Program-made: the position numbers and the translations under genes
In this document: positions 1 through 12,484 of the stretch, piece after piece
Numbering within the stretch: position 1 is the first letter of the stretch
How the letters are laid out: every line of letters begins with the position of its first letter
The notes under the pieces: model-generated
What the model was told of the DNA's origin: nothing
Database searches by the model: none
What the model saw: the letters and a program-made list of their open reading frames with translations, nothing else
Assembly: GCA_946894095.1 (NCBI GenBank)
Contig: OX335657.1
Coordinates: 186,001 to 250,000, forward strand
Origin: Incurvaria masculella
Taxonomy: Eukaryota; Arthropoda; Insecta; Lepidoptera; Incurvariidae
Reading direction: 5' to 3'
DNA length: 64,000 bases

Positions 1-418
1 GAGTTTCGGAAACGGTTCGTTCTCAAAAGCCTACTGTCAACCACAAGGGGGTGCTCTGATCTTCTGCGGCGGATGCTCCGGATATAGGTAGGATGGGGAG
101 GAATAAGAGAAGCAAGTTCCGCAGAGCAACGTCAATGGTAGTACCTGTACAACAGACTAAGCAAACCTACAAACCGTCTGTGGCTCGCGGACTCCGCCAC
201 CGTCGGCCTGAAATATAGATATGATACGGCAGTAACTTAATGTAGGTCCATCTCTACCATTCATAAGAACATGAGCGATTAACCATTGACCCGTATTTCC
301 AGAACAAAAGTTACATATGATACAACACTAGAAGATAATAAGCTTTGGTAATTAACCATAAAGATTATTTTACATTTCAGACAAACCTATTTCTTTGTTG
401 ACTGTCCTTTGACTGTCT
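1..418. other. non-coding, nothing recognised
   Basis: No open frame with recognisable protein similarity and no convincing repeat boundary. A stretch near 25110-25215 has a loosely similar word order (GGTGCTC, AGAAGCAA, CAGAGCAA), too weak to call a family. Confidence 0.5.
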
Positions 419-592
419 TTGTTGTAGTATTTGTTCTAGCGGCAAAATAAATACACACTCAGTGAAAATTTCAGCTGCCTACCTATTAAGGTTCATGAGA
501 TACAACCCTGTGACAGACGGACGGACGGACGGATAGCGGAGGCTTAGTAATAGGATTCCGTTTTCACCCTTTGTGTACAAAACCCTAAAAAA
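419..592 (-). repeat. dispersed GGTTCCGT-type repeat, copy 1
   Basis: Minus-strand copy of a family also seen at 18915, 30553, 34609, 43786 and 59395. Shared landmarks are GCGGCAAAATAAATACA, GTGAAAATTTCAGCTG, CATGAGATACA, a short (GGAC)n run, then GGCTTAGTAATAGG and a terminal AACCCTAAAA. The ends are diverged here, for example TTTGTGTACAAAACCC in place of TTTGGGTACGGAACCC. I know this as a common lepidopteran dispersed repeat; its superfamily is not decided by the sequence. Confidence 0.75.
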
Positions 593-814
593 GGAAACTG
601 TAAAAATAACTACTTTGATAGGTACCTTTTCATGATAATAACTAAATAAAATAAGCTGGGATTAAAATCATGCTCAAAAATAATGAAAAATAATCGTATC
701 TCGATACCACGCGACATCTGACAAAAGATCTGATCGGTCAAAACCTTGCAGAAAACCCCACGAACCTACAAAAAAAATGGTCTATCGATGTGCCGAACAC
801 CCTGCATAAATGAA

Positions 815-1185
815 ACGTGTCGTAGCGCTCGAGCGCTCTCGGCGAAGTTAACGTAGCACTGCTACGCCGCGCGCTCGTAGCAGTGACATTTATTGATTTG
901 GTTTAATACACTCAATGTCAACGGAATTATAATTTATTTTTTGCTATATGTTTTTAATAATTGCGCAAATAAGTGTACCGTTTGCTACGCTGGCAGTGAA
1001 TCACGTTGAGTCGAAAGGGCGGAACTTACGCATTCGTAGCAAATTCTATGAATCCAACTGACACAAAGAAACTGCTACGAGCTGCCGGCTCCGGGGGCGC
1101 TGCTGAGGCAGTTCGCGGCATTCTGCGCGTAGCGAGTGCTACGATTTCGTTGCTACGAACGCTGACCTACGACGCTACGCAGACG
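815..1185. repeat. cluster of CGTAGC/GCTACG hexamers
   Basis: Eleven exact copies of CGTAGC or its complement GCTACG occur at 821, 852, 861, 876, 984, 1035, 1074, 1128, 1138, 1152 and 1174, on both strands. Fewer than one is expected by chance in 370 bp. The open frame crossing it (1006-1257) has no recognisable domain. Probably the body of an uncharacterised repeat. Confidence 0.6.
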
Positions 1186-1445
1186 ATATCGAAAGGGTTG
1201 TCCTGTATTTTTATATTATCTATATATTTTTCTTCCGTACGTGTGTTTGTCACCTAACTTCTCCTAAATGGCTGGAGCGATTGTGATAAAATGTTTTGTG
1301 TGTGTATTCGGGTGGGCCATCGACATAACATAATTAAACTTTGTTATTTACAATACAAATAAATAAGACACGACAATTTATTCCGCATAAAAAAAACGCC
1401 AGAGCTGGTGGCGGCGGACCGCAGATCATTTTTCTTATCTAATTG

Positions 1446-1785
1446 GACATGGAAGGCTAATACCACACCCACCGTAGTGATATTAGCTCAACACACCCGA
1501 AGGAGTTGGGTGCCATGCCAGGATTCTGGTTTAATGAGCACGGCTACATGAACTTGATGGAAATCACTAATAATGTTTAACTGCAGCCTCGACCATAATT
1601 TCATTCGATTCGACAGTACTAACCATGGTAGTGCTAACCGTACAGTTTACATGAATTCAGAATTATGGAATATTCGTGACGAAATGCACCGATTAAACTT
1701 AAAGAAAGTTGGGCATGACCGGGGCGAGGATCGACCGACCCGCGCCTCTGAGCTTCGAGCCGCGCATATCAATGTTTTCTAATCA
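1446..1785 (-). mobile_element. tRNA-headed SINE copy
   Basis: The plus strand carries the family landmarks GGCTAATACCACAC, GATATTAGC-CAACACA, GGTGCCATGCCAGGA and GACGAAATGCACC in order. Read on the minus strand, the element starts near 1785 with an A-box-like AAGCTCAGAGG and a B-box-like GGTCGATCC, closer together than in a tRNA. That suggests a tRNA-derived Pol III head with an internal deletion. The body matches copies at 38365-38780 and 63105-63476. Confidence 0.7.
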
Positions 1786-1818
1786 ATACTAAATTAAATG
1801 TTTAATTTGACGACAATA

Positions 1819-1876
1819 TGCAACGGCGGCGGTAGCGGCGGCGGTGGCGGCGGCGGTGGCGGCGGCGGTAGCGGAG
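1819..1876 (+). repeat. (GGCGGY)n microsatellite
   Basis: A run of GGCGGC/GGCGGT hexamers. No open frame with exon-like borders crosses it, so it is treated as simple sequence. Confidence 0.85.
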
Positions 1877-1879
1877 CAA

Positions 1880-2430
1880 CATTAGCGGCGGCACTCGCCT
1901 CGCGCGCGCTCCTCGATTCTCTCAGTGAATATTTGATAACGAAATTTACCTAATATTTGAAGCAATTGCAAAATCCAATACGACGCGTTCCTTTGACGTT
2001 GTCTCCGGCGGGTCCCGGGGCGGGGCGGGGCGGGGCGGGAGCGGCGCATTCCTTCTCACGGCGCCCGCCGTCGCCGCCGCCCCGCGCCGGCGCGACGCTG
2101 CTGTATTTAGTCGATGGAATCAAAGGATTTGCGTTCATTAGAGGCGGTAATAATGAATAAATTAACTCCGGCCAAGTCCCGCCGAACCCCCCGCTGTCGC
2201 CGCCGCTGCGAGTCGCTTGGAATATTCAACGAGCCTCCTCCAAGACATGTGCTTTCTCTAACCCGACCCGCTCCCACCGCCGGCCAACGTGGTGGTGGCG
2301 GCGGCGGGGGGGTGGGGTGGGGGGGCACTCGATCGCATTCATGAAGGTAGCCTCGTTCTTTGGACAAAACCGGTCGTCACGATCTAATGAATAAAGAGGA
2401 ATTTGAAATTTCCGATTGATTAATCAAATA
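1880..2430. other. GC-rich non-coding island
   Basis: CpG-rich stretch (1985-2100, 2160-2330) with G-runs near 2295-2325. Overlapping open frames on both strands are compositional only: low-complexity Pro, Arg and Gly with no domain. Confidence 0.55.
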
Positions 2431-2438
2431 TATGAGAG

Positions 2439-2605
2439 TTGTGCTAAGTGTAAATATCCACACTATTTCTGTGACTAAATGAGATCATCTGTGACAAAGT
2501 GCTAGTATCCACATTACTTCTGTTACTAAGTCCTAGTATCAACATTGCCTCTGTGAATAAGTGCTAGTTTGGCGAATCCACATTACTCCTGTGAAAATAT
2601 ACAGG
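2439..2605 (+). repeat. degenerate tandem repeat, unit about 30-40 bp
   Basis: About four diverged units of the form GTGCTAGTATCCACATTAC followed by TTCTGTGACTAA, varying in length and sequence. No protein or RNA signature. Confidence 0.55.
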
Positions 2606-4590
2606 ATGCATTTTTCAAGTGTGTACGCACTTGGTGTACTTTTGATAAAAATGAAGACCACATTATTCGAGTGCAGTTCTATGCATGCTCTATGCACTAA
2701 CCAATAGTGTCGTGAGCAACACATGCTATAAAGCTACAAAGTTATGTTAAACGGCAAATTAAAATAAAGTATTGATTTTTAATAAACTGATTCATATGTT
2801 CAAATATTCATATTCTTAAAACCAAATATCAAACCTCCACTAATCAAATTGTTCGAAATGAAGCTGCTAGAGCGCTAGTCTTGCAAAACTATAATGTTCT
2901 TCTGAGGTATCGTGAAAAGCATTCAGCTTCCGAATAATATTATTATTCAAGGATGCGGAACATAATCATGTCTTCATCAGGCTTACATCTAAAGTAAACC
3001 AGTTTAATAGTTCTGTCCGTTGCATACATCCGATGCTGCCTTCGCCCCGAGGCCCGCGTTGGTGTTGACTTGTAGCCCGGGGTGGGCGACGATGCGTCGG
3101 TTACTTCAAATATTTGGTGTGCATTTGTGTGAGTGACAATGTCGCTGTAAGTAGTTTATTGCATTAATTGTTAATGCGTTTGCGGCGGGTGAAGATGCGA
3201 CGGGAGGGGCGCGGAGGGGCGGGGAGACCGCAAACAGGTCGAGGCTTACTACAGTGATGTTGACCCGAAAGCGATTAGCTAGAACGGTACAACTAAAATC
3301 AGCTGAAACAATTTCCGCCGGCACCTGAGCCACGCTCGCCCCCTCTCCCTCCCTCCCTCCCCCCGCCGCCGCCACATTAAGCAATTTGCTTCCCTCCCTC
3401 CGCGCCTGAATAAATAATCGCGGCCGCCATTAAAAATTACGCCCAATAATTTCTTTTAGCTTAATTTTTTCTCCTTCCGCCGAGTCCTCCGCCCCCAATC
3501 CTCGAGCCCTCCATTGCTAAATTATGCACATTCTGTTTTCATTTACTCGTTGCCGGTAACGGTGAGGAAGGGGAGGGGGGTAGGGGGAGACAAAATTCTG
3601 CAAAAAGAGCGGTTTTGAGGGAAACAATTAAGTTATTTCTCATTGTACACATTTTTCTCATTCGGAGCACCCGCAGGCGCGGGGTGGGAGCGCTACACGT
3701 TGGATATTGCTATACGTTGGAGAGATATCTTCAAGTGTGCCTTCATGACCAATTCCGAAACTATAAGAAATAGTGAAAAACATAACCCTCCTTCCATAAC
3801 GTCTCTTCGTGTCACGTAACTTTGATAAAATGTATGGGAACTACAACTTTTTTCCTCGATTTCCAAGCTATTAAAAATGCTTCGTTACTTACTTTTGCCT
3901 CCAAAATTATCCCCTCTAATGCTGAAGCAATAATGCAAATAAAGCTAATGCCGTAGAAGGTGCGGAGTGTGACGCCCCGTGACACCTATGCATTAATGGT
4001 ATTTAACGTGCGAACCGATGGGATGCCGAAGCGTCGAAAGGTTCCGTAATTACAAAATTGTTGCAAATTCACAGTTACATTACGCCTTAAAGACTTAACA
4101 TATACATTTTTTTAATACCGTTTCTAAATATTTGTTTAGGAGATATATATTTTTTAAAACATTTTAATTTTGTTTTCTATTTTTCGGGCCCCGCTAAATT
4201 TTGCAAACATGATATTATACATTTCTGTGAAAAAACAAATCATTCCGGATTTTATGTACTTCTCAAACCGTATCTATCCCGGTCTACTAAGACTCGCTTC
4301 TTCTGCGGAACTTTAAGCGGCGCACTTCTGCTCTTTTACTTGTATTTACCTGAATAGGAATATTCCCTTAATTATTTTTTATTAATTTTAATAACGGTTG
4401 TAGATGTTTAAATATTTACATACATTTTAAGGTTTCTCAATTTATTGCACAATATATAGGCATACTGTTGAGATATGTACTATATGTTTAGTTCTGTGAC
4501 ATATTTTATTGTGTACTTACTTATTGTTCTGTTGATTTGTTTGTTTCTGTGTGCGGGACGGACAGGGACAGGGAATGTACTCATTTACTG
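2606..4590. other. non-coding, nothing recognised
   Basis: AT-rich sequence with a GC-rich, pyrimidine-rich patch at 3180-3500 (CCCTCCCTCC near 3340-3365) and G-runs near 3565-3590. No domain-bearing frame. Confidence 0.5.
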
Positions 4591-4591
4591 T

Positions 4592-5150
4592 AATGAAATG
4601 AAATGAAATTAAATTAAATTAATTTTGTGCTCTTATGGGTGTTACAGTGGTGCTTAAAAAACATTTCGGTATCTCCACAAGATTGCCAGCTATGGCGTAC
4701 AAAAAATAAATAAGGAATCATATTTATATACAAACAAGATGAAACATAATTTACTTATTCCTTAGATTTACAATTTAGCTTTCTTTAATTATTAGGAAAT
4801 CGTTTAAAGAATAAATACATTTTTCTACGAGACTATTAAACAAACTTTTTTTTAAATTATTGAAGTCCAGGTCTTTAAACTTAACCGGTATATTATTAAA
4901 TATGTTTGTGCTTGTAAAAAATACACTATTGTGATACAGTGCAATCTTAGGTCGCGTGTAGCTTGATTTGTTACAGCTCCGACTTCGTGTGTTATTCGAT
5001 ATCGATTCGATTCGATATATCGAGCTGATATTTTTAAAATATTGTGGATATTTTTTAACAAATAAACAAACATCATAAATGTATAGTGCAGGTAAGGTCA
5101 ATATGTTCAGCTCTTTAAATAATGGTTTGCAGGAATCCAATCTTTCTTTT
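4592..5150 (-). mobile_element. 5'-truncated LINE, C-terminal ORF2 and 3' UTR
   Basis: The minus-strand frame 5140-4775 (121 codons) resembles the last part of ORF2 in the element at 14.5-17.9 kb. Both share CKPLFK/CRPLFK, LYIY-VC-FVKK-P-YF, NTR-R, and IFNNIP/IYNNIPDDYKDL. The 3' end lies at 4592-4622, where the minus strand ends in AATTT then ATTTC pentamers, as the larger element does at 17837-17860. Everything upstream of the extreme ORF2 C-terminus is missing, consistent with 5' truncation during target-primed reverse transcription. Confidence 0.8.
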
Positions 5151-5858
5151 CTGTAGCCGGTTTTTCGCGAGCCGGTACCGGGCCATGAAAGACAAATACC
5201 GGGTCACGAATCGTCACCTCTCGCAGTTTCTGAGGACCATGCCACGGTCAATAGAGGCTAAACTAGGGCACGTATAGTATTCGTAACGAATTTTAGTGGC
5301 GACCGAACAGAATTTCCATGCTCTCTACCCCGCCATCTTAAAAAGTCCTATTAACACATAAAACAAGTTTGGGAATCGCTGCTGCAGACGATCCCAAAAT
5401 GAGAACTAACCGATCTGGATCAAGATATCAAGATGGTGTGTGTGCTCAGTTCGTTCATTAGTTTCGCGGTACACGAACTGAAGTGGCCTCACCTCCCCAA
5501 CGCGCCCCGCACTTCAGGCGTATGTGATAATAAAACAATGTGAAAGCAATTTTGTAGAGTAGCGCGGTAGGTGGCGGGAGCGCGCCGCGTAAATGACAGT
5601 TCCAATTTGAGATTGTCGCGAAAACGGCAATTCACATGCGGTTCGTGTAGACAGACATAGCGTCCTCGTCCGCCCCCCCCCCCCCCCACCCCACCTCGCC
5701 CCCCCCCCAGCTCATGCTGCGGGCAAAACGTCCCGCCTTCGGTTCCTCGGAATTCGCGGGAAACGCTGAAGAATTTTCGCTCTCATGACGTGATGGCAAA
5801 GAACGTCGCGTTGCGATTGTTCGGTTTTTAAAATCGCTGCTGCGTGTAAAATAGATTG
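5151..5858. other. non-coding with C-rich runs
   Basis: No recognisable gene. Long C-runs at 5675-5710 generate artefactual Gly-rich frames on the minus strand. Confidence 0.5.
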
Positions 5859-6362
5859 GTTTTTTAATCGACTTCAAAAAAGGAGGAGGTTATCAATTCG
5901 TCTGTATGTTTTTTTTATGTTTGTTACCTCATAACTTTTGCCTGGGTGAACAGATTTCGATGATTTTTTTTTTAATGATAGCTAGTGCTTCCCAAGTGGT
6001 CCCATTTTAAGTTGGTTAAGTTCTGACAATGATATCCATGAGAAAATCATAAAAGTCTTAAATTTGTATTAAGATGAGCGCGACAAATGGACGAATAACT
6101 CAATATAACGCCAACCGATTTCGGTGATTCTTTTTTTATTGGAAAGGACGTGTACAAATTAGTAAGTTTACTTCAGATTCACTAAAAATAAACAAATAAA
6201 AAAAAATTAACAAAAAAAATAACCGACTTCAAAGAAAAAGCACTAAAAAGTAAAAAATAATTTCCATTTTTGTAGTTACGATTTCTGTTATTTTTTGAGT
6301 CGGTGTCAGCCAAGGTTAGGTTAGGTTAGGTTAGGTTAGGTAAGGTTAGGTAAGGTAGGTTA
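5859..6362. repeat. AACCGACTTC-type repeat ending in TTAGG-like units
   Basis: Starts AATCGACTTCAAAAAAGG and runs through GGAAAGGACGTGTACAAATTAGTAAG, ACCGACTTCAAAGAAAAAGCAC and GAGTCGGTGTCAGCC, into (TTAGG)n/(TAAGG)n at 6314-6362. It is the reverse complement of the right half of the foldback copies at 29440-30030 and 33496-34086. Only one hairpin arm is present, so this copy looks broken inside the loop. Confidence 0.8.
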
Positions 6363-8180
6363 AGTACTGAGAACAGATTTTGCGTTTGTTAAAAAAGAAA
6401 GGTCTAAAACACTAACAAATTGCTTTTTTATAATTATAAAAAATATTTTCATGCCACAAAAATTCAAATCATAGACGCCTACACGACACGCCACGCCCGC
6501 GCCATCGGAGCTTGTAGTTGTGAGGGCACGACATTATGCGCTACACCGCGCTGTCATTCCTGTAGCGCGCTCGGTTGTCTCCGGACACGCTCGGCACGTT
6601 CTCGCGGACACGACCGATATCGACATTTCAAATCCACATTTTTGAACTATATTCACAAAGCCGTTGTCTTTATACAGCTTTTTTACTTTATTAAATGCTT
6701 TCTTGCTTCAAATTCGACACACAGTTATTCTATTATTCTACGTACACAGCACAGTCGCTGTAAAAAGCGACACACCTGCTCAGTACAAAAAAGTATATTT
6801 TACTTTAGTCAACCTAGGACTGGCTCTAGAGTCTGATGCCAAATACGATTTTGGTGACTATGGCAATATGTTTGAATGTTCAATTTGTGCAGTCGCAACG
6901 CAGGTTAAGCGTCGAATGAGTGTATGTATAATATTAAACACTATATTAGTAGAAGGCATTGATTACGGGATGAGGGACTGTAGGCATGTCCACCAGACAC
7001 ATGTCCAGTCCAAACATTTTTCTAAATATGTCCTATTGCAATGATTCAATGCAGATAGCGTGTCTAAAAGTATGAGATAACGGTGATGTCGCATCCGTAA
7101 AATACATACACATATCAGTTAGCAAACATTTTATATTTTAAAAAACTATTTCTCAAGGAACTAGTCCGACTCTCACGCTTCTGTATGCAAACGTGAATAC
7201 GTTCATTTGTGAATATCTAAATTATTTAAACTGTACAATAAATATTTCTACGGAGTGTTAGAATTTAGATTCAGAAGACAAGGTTTCTTCATAACTACTG
7301 TTATGAGAAAGCCAATAATGTTCAGTCATTGACGAGAAATCGCTGATGTTATGTTTATATATAAGATACTCCACAATAAAATCAATTGTAGCAAGTTATT
7401 ATCGCAAGTTAATATGCACGTACACCCAATCAACAAGCCACTCGCAGCTCTTATCTTAACAGAAATAACGCTGGAAAAAGGAATACTTTCTTTCGAATGT
7501 TTATGACTTACAATATGAGGAATACAGCGTGCACATTTAAAAGTAAATTATCAAAACTTGTAAATGATAAAGAATATTATGTTGTAAGTTGAGATATTTA
7601 TATTCTGAGTACATCAGAACTGATTCAATGTTTATTATGAATACATATAGAGCGTGTTGTAGCAGTATTTAAAGGCTTCACAGGCAAAAGAAAACATTTA
7701 CAATCAATTAATATGATTTTCTTCATTTATATTTTATGCAAGCAACATTTTAGCGACATTAGAAATATACTCGTAAAACATGTAGGTTTTTGAGAATGTT
7801 TTTTTTTATATATATTATTAATCTTATTAATAATCTTTTATTTTATTTATTCTGTTACTAAATAAGTTCTTTTTTTATTTATATAGATATTTTTTTATAT
7901 ATAAATAAGTAAAAAAATGCGGTATTTATTTAAAAAAATACTTTTTGGCAACAGGTGTTGGACTAAGATTTATTATATTGTCTTTTTGATGATTTGTATA
8001 TTGTTTTATGGTCTGTTATCTTTTATGTTGTCCAAAAAAATAATAATGAAAACTTCCATCGTTTATTGATTCGTATCGTGTATTTGTCTTCATTATACTA
8101 TTACTATACTAAGAGTGATTTGTTCCAGTCAACCTTTGGGGTGAAAGGAAAAAGAATAAAACATAAATAAAATAAGAATA
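6363..8180. other. non-coding, AT-rich
   Basis: Open frames at 6420-6836 and 6664-7044 show no known domain, and no paired splice sites were found. 7700-8160 is very AT-rich. No RNA gene seen. Confidence 0.5.
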
Positions 8181-8219
8181 TGTACACATTATGTACACAA
8201 TATGTACACATTATGAACA
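8181..8219 (+). repeat. short tandem repeat, TATGTACACAxTA units
   Basis: Three imperfect 12-13 bp units, each containing TATGTACACA or TATGAACAT. Confidence 0.7.
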
Positions 8220-8357
8220 TACATAAACCATAATTTACAAAACAATACAAGCATACTTTTAATTAAATAAACGAACATGTGTATATTTCCTATAAACTAA
8301 AATATTTCCACATATATATTGAATAGTTGAATCAGTTGCGTTTCGTATATGGACTGC

Positions 8358-8584
8358 AGGCTTATTCCTGGAAATCCGTAATCAGGAATCAGGAAAACTG
8401 AGTCTATAAAACCTCTTTTATAGCGGTTTTCAAAGCGATTTTTTCGACGGAAAACCTTAATCAATTTGAAATACTATGCTCTGGAATCTACTCGTCGAGA
8501 AAATTTCTTTGAAAACCTGTATCAAAGCGGTTTTCTAGACTCAGGATTCCCGATTCCTGATTACGGAATTCCAGCAATAGGCCT
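8358..8584. mobile_element. foldback MITE, 47-bp terminal inverted repeats
   Basis: Left arm 8358-8404 (AGGCTTATTCCTGG...CTGAGTC) is a near-perfect reverse complement of the right arm 8538-8584 (GACTCAGG...AATAGGCCT). The 130-bp middle carries smaller inverted segments (AGCGGTTTTC, GACGG/CGTCG). A related element lies at 46745-47043. No transposase, so a non-autonomous DNA element. Confidence 0.8.
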
Positions 8585-10085
8585 GGTGTGCGCGCGGCGC
8601 CGGGCGGGGGTGGGGGGGAGAGGGCGGAGCAGGGAGAAGGGTATTTTAGCATTTTTATAGCGGCCACGTCCGTTCAGAATGTGAAAAATTGTACATTACG
8701 CGTACATAATAAAGAATTTTCCGCTTAAGTTACTTTAGAATACGTAAGTGGCGGGTGATTTGTGTACCGCGCGGGCGGGGGGGCGGGGGGGGGGGCTGCT
8801 CCCGCGCTCGTGTGCGAGGGCACGTCGGTAGAGCGGTAGAGCACAATTTGGTTTTATCAATTTAAAACTTGCAAGGTGGGCGCATAGATTTCTCTTGAAA
8901 GGTCGGCGGATCGGACTGTCGATGCGCTTTATGATATCGTACCCGTCGCAGCAGGTGGCGCTGGCGGTACATGCGCTGTGCTGTGCTCCGACGCGGACTC
9001 CGCCACGCCCAATTTGCTATTCCAATATGTGCAGTTCCTTCTCACTCCCACACCCCCCCGTCCCCCTCCCCGCGCACGGCCGCTATTACTTACCGTTAAT
9101 GATAACACCTAATATTAGCAAGTTTCATTGAATTATCTCGACGGCGCGCGCGAGCGGGGGGGTGGTGACGGCGGCGGGCAGGCGGGAGGCGGGAGCGCGG
9201 AGGGGAGGTACAGAGTGATCGTGTTAACGTTTAGTATATTCCGATTTCTGTGGTGTTAACATACATTAGTGATGATTCTCTATCGGCAGCAGTGTCCGCG
9301 AGGAGTAGCCCCCGCTTCCGCTGAAACTACCCAGCGTTTTCATGGGTGATGTTATTTTGAACCACACGAATCACACGTGGCCCAAATATTTATCGCTATG
9401 AAATTAGCTAATCGCTTCAAATTCTACTACACCAATTATAATTACAGTTTCGAGCACATTGTGAAGCGTTACCAATCTCTTATTCATATCTCTTCTTCTC
9501 TTAATTTTTTTTACTAGCGATAAAATGTTATAGGCATACTATTACATTGTAATGCATACATACACCTTATACATTTATTGATTTGAAAAATATTCCTCAC
9601 GTTATTTTATGCAATTTTCCATAGATAACTTACACTTTTACATATTTTCGATTTCGTTTTGCTTTGTAAAGTTTTTATACAGTTACGTATATTCATACGT
9701 TAAAACGTAAATCTCATTAAAATTTCGCCCGTACTTTACGAGGTATTCGCATTTGAGAACTCTCGAAACAGTAAATTTTCCATATATTCGAAATTTTAAT
9801 ATTGTATAAAGGCATTTTCATTGATTTAAAAAAAATAAACATGTGGTAAAATTTCTAATCAGATTATGTAGTTAAAACAGGATCGGACTGTCGTTTACAT
9901 ATAAACCCGTAGTATATCACTATTGTAAATCCACCTGATGTAAAGATATCTTCTCCACTTGAGTGCAGTGGGAGCGCACACGACCGCCCAACATCCTGCA
10001 GCACGAAGCGTTCACTCCCGCACACGAGGCCGGCGCGGCGCTGCGGGGACGCACGATGGCCTTTATGTGCTCAATCACACACACG
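8585..10085. other. non-coding, GC-rich then AT-rich
   Basis: 8590-9200 is GC-rich with G-runs at 8775-8795 and C-runs at 9050-9070. 9400-9900 is AT-rich. No convincing exon, RNA gene or repeat edge. Confidence 0.5.
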
Positions 10086-10089
10086 AGTG

Positions 10090-10976
10090 TGTGTGATTCA
10101 CACATCAAAAAACACAAAAACTCGTCTTCTGATACTAGAAAGAGCTCAGAGAGCGGTTTTAAGAGTAATATTTAAAAAAGCTTTTCGTTTCCCAACACAT
10201 GTTCTCTACGAAGAAAGCCGGTTACTGAGTGTTCGAAAACTATATATTCTTTCAATTTTAACAAAACAACAGGAAATGGACAAAAGAACAGAAAACGTAA
10301 TTAGAACCAGGTTTCCCGGAGACGTTAAAGTTCCTCCGACGAAAACACATTTTTGCCAACACTTCTCATGGTTTTTAATGCCAGCAAAGGTTTAAAAGCA
10401 AACAGGGTGTTAAATTTAAAGAATCTAACCAAGTTTGAATTCAAAATTCAAATAATAACATGGCTGCAATCCCAAAAGTATGAACGGATTGAAAATTTGC
10501 TAAGCGTGGTAAAATAACATGAAAATAACCCAAAATTAAAATAAACAAAACATAAATAAATATTAACAATAACCAAATAAAAAAAAACACACACATTGAA
10601 ACACTACACTGACTTGAATTTTTATTTGATTGAACTTATATTTTATTTTATTTTTACATATTTTTTTTCTTTATCTTTACCAACCCACATTGTATACAAT
10701 TTAGCACAGTAGCAATTTAGTTGTACTAATGTACTTGTATCACATGCCTATTTACTTCATAAGGCCCAACAAATGTTTTTTGGCACCACTTTGTGACCCT
10801 TATTTGACAGTCTATAGACTAGTTTAAGGGACACAATCTCGCTCGGCCATAGTCAAAGCAAACCATAAATTTAATGTTATTATTTTAAATGAATCTGTAT
10901 ATGTAAGTAAGAGGTTTGACTATGTGTAAACAATTTTATACAATAAACTTTTTTATTATTATTTATTATTATTATA
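10090..10976 (+). mobile_element. 5'-truncated LINE, RT C-terminus and 3' UTR
   Basis: The frame 10087-10395 contains LLILERAQRAVLRVIFKK and RLLSVRKLYI. These match the C-terminal region of the intact element at 39.8-42.7 kb (KAQKSIIRVTFKK, GLLSVRQIF). The frame then decays. The 3' end is a (TTA)n tail at 10950-10976 after AATAAAC. The RT catalytic core is absent. Confidence 0.75.
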
Positions 10977-11126
10977 ATCGGTGTTTGTCAAGATCAAGAG
11001 TAGCAGAAAATAAAAAGTAATTTACCGGTTAAAGAGACGGCTACAAACATCAACATGATACGTATGCTCCATTGCAATGAGCGTGATTCCGTGTGTCTGC
11101 GTTGCGTCTCGCGCTGGCGGCGACTG

Positions 11127-11207
11127 CCGGGAGCTACCGGGAGCGACCGGGAGCCACCGGGAGCCACCGGGAGCCGCCGGGAGCCGCCGGGAGCCACCGG
11201 GAGCCGC
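11127..11207 (+). repeat. 10-bp minisatellite, unit CCGGGAGCCA
   Basis: About eight near-perfect 10-bp units (CCGGGAGCCR). Because 10 is not a multiple of 3, long low-complexity frames open on both strands (11055-11378 plus, 11242-10994 minus). Neither looks like a real gene. Confidence 0.85.
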
Positions 11208-12215
11208 GAGCTCCGGCGGCGGTGCTCATGTATAATGCACACATATAAATTTCAATTTAAACCGCCCGCCGCCCCCGACGTGCCGCGGTGTCGCCTTACA
11301 CCCGCATTACGGAATTACACGCCGCCCCGCCTCGTCCCACCACACCCCACCCCACCCACAGCCTGCTCGCACCAGTAATCATACAAATTTAATATATTTT
11401 GCTGAAATGTTACCCAATCCACCCCGGCTGCATCACTACATCAGATAATCACCCGGCTCTGTCGAACGGTGAGGTGTGGCCATCTCGGGACTATGTAGAT
11501 ACATTTTGCAACACAAATTTTCAAAAGTTACGTAGTTTTCAGAGCACATTTATTTACCTCAAATCACACACGGCTCAAATCGCTCGCCAGATGTCGAACT
11601 CGCTCCGAGCTTCAATCGCACCCCTCGGCCCCCCCTCCCCCCGCCGCTCGAATAATCCTTTAGGGGGGTGCGGCGGGCGGGGCGGGGCGGGGCGGGGCGG
11701 GGCGGGGGGGAGCATAAAAATAATAACATTGCCATTCCCCCCCCCCCTCCGCCGCCCGCACCCTACCCGCTCCTCTACCGCTAATGCATTTGCCGCTCCC
11801 GCGAGACTTTAAACTCCTTACCTCCGAGTCGCGGTTAAAAACTCAATTCCCTGGCTTTTGTCTGTGATGATCGCATTATTCTTCTGCCGCAGGAATGGTG
11901 TGGATCAAATTTTCCAAGATTTGTGCAAATAAGTACTTACTTAATGGCTTTTTGTAAAGAACGGGCGAAATCTGAGCAAATAAATCGAAGTGATGAAAAT
12001 ATAACGTCTCCTTTTATTAGTTTCATTTCATATTTTAAGCGGTACCTTCCCTTAAATCGTCGCTACCTGAGTAATAAAATGCAATCACAGTAGCTCTTTC
12101 ACACGGGTCTAACGTGCCGTGAGACTGCACTCTATCCTGACGTTCATAAAACATATTTTTAAGGGTTTTTCGATAGCGATTACATGTACATAACATTACT
12201 GTATACTATTGCCTA
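11208..12215. other. non-coding with GC island
   Basis: 11280-11360 and 11620-11790 are C/G-run rich (GGGGCGGGGC repeats near 11675-11710). The long plus-strand frame at 11399-11812 is compositional. Nothing recognised. Confidence 0.5.
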
Positions 12216-12480
12216 CACATATTTATGGAAGCGAGTCTTGGGTATGGCAGAAGAGACACGAATGTAGAACAAATGCAGTAGAAATGCGTTCCTTGAGGAA
12301 AGTATACGGAAAAACGTCTAAATGAATGGGTTGGAATTGAAATATGATGTTGTGACGAATAGGCGACAAAAGAATGTCGAAGCAAATTGCAGAATAGATG
12401 TGAGAGGAAATCTAGTGCCCGAGCGGCCTAGGAAAACCTATCGCGACCAAATCGATTTAATACTTCGTAAAGGTCAGCGG
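12216..12480 (+). pseudogene. RTE-like ORF C-terminal relic
   Basis: Conceptual translation across frames gives pieces such as YGRRDTN, VEQMQ, RRQKNVEANCR-like and RPRKTYRDQID. These resemble the C-terminal segment (Y-G-E-W, VEM-LR, RGRP-RT) of RTE/R1-type LINE polymerases. Several stops and frameshifts; no catalytic core. Confidence 0.45.
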
Positions 12481-12484
12481 CAGG

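Noticed and set aside
1006..1257. Open frame of 83 codons starting at a non-ATG codon
   Set aside because: Overlies the CGTAGC cluster; no domain or splice context.
6420..7044. Two overlapping plus-strand frames of 126-138 codons
   Set aside because: No recognisable domain, odd composition, and the overlap suggests chance.
10994..11378. Gly/Pro/Arg repeat proteins on both strands
   Set aside because: Produced by a 10-bp minisatellite that opens all frames.
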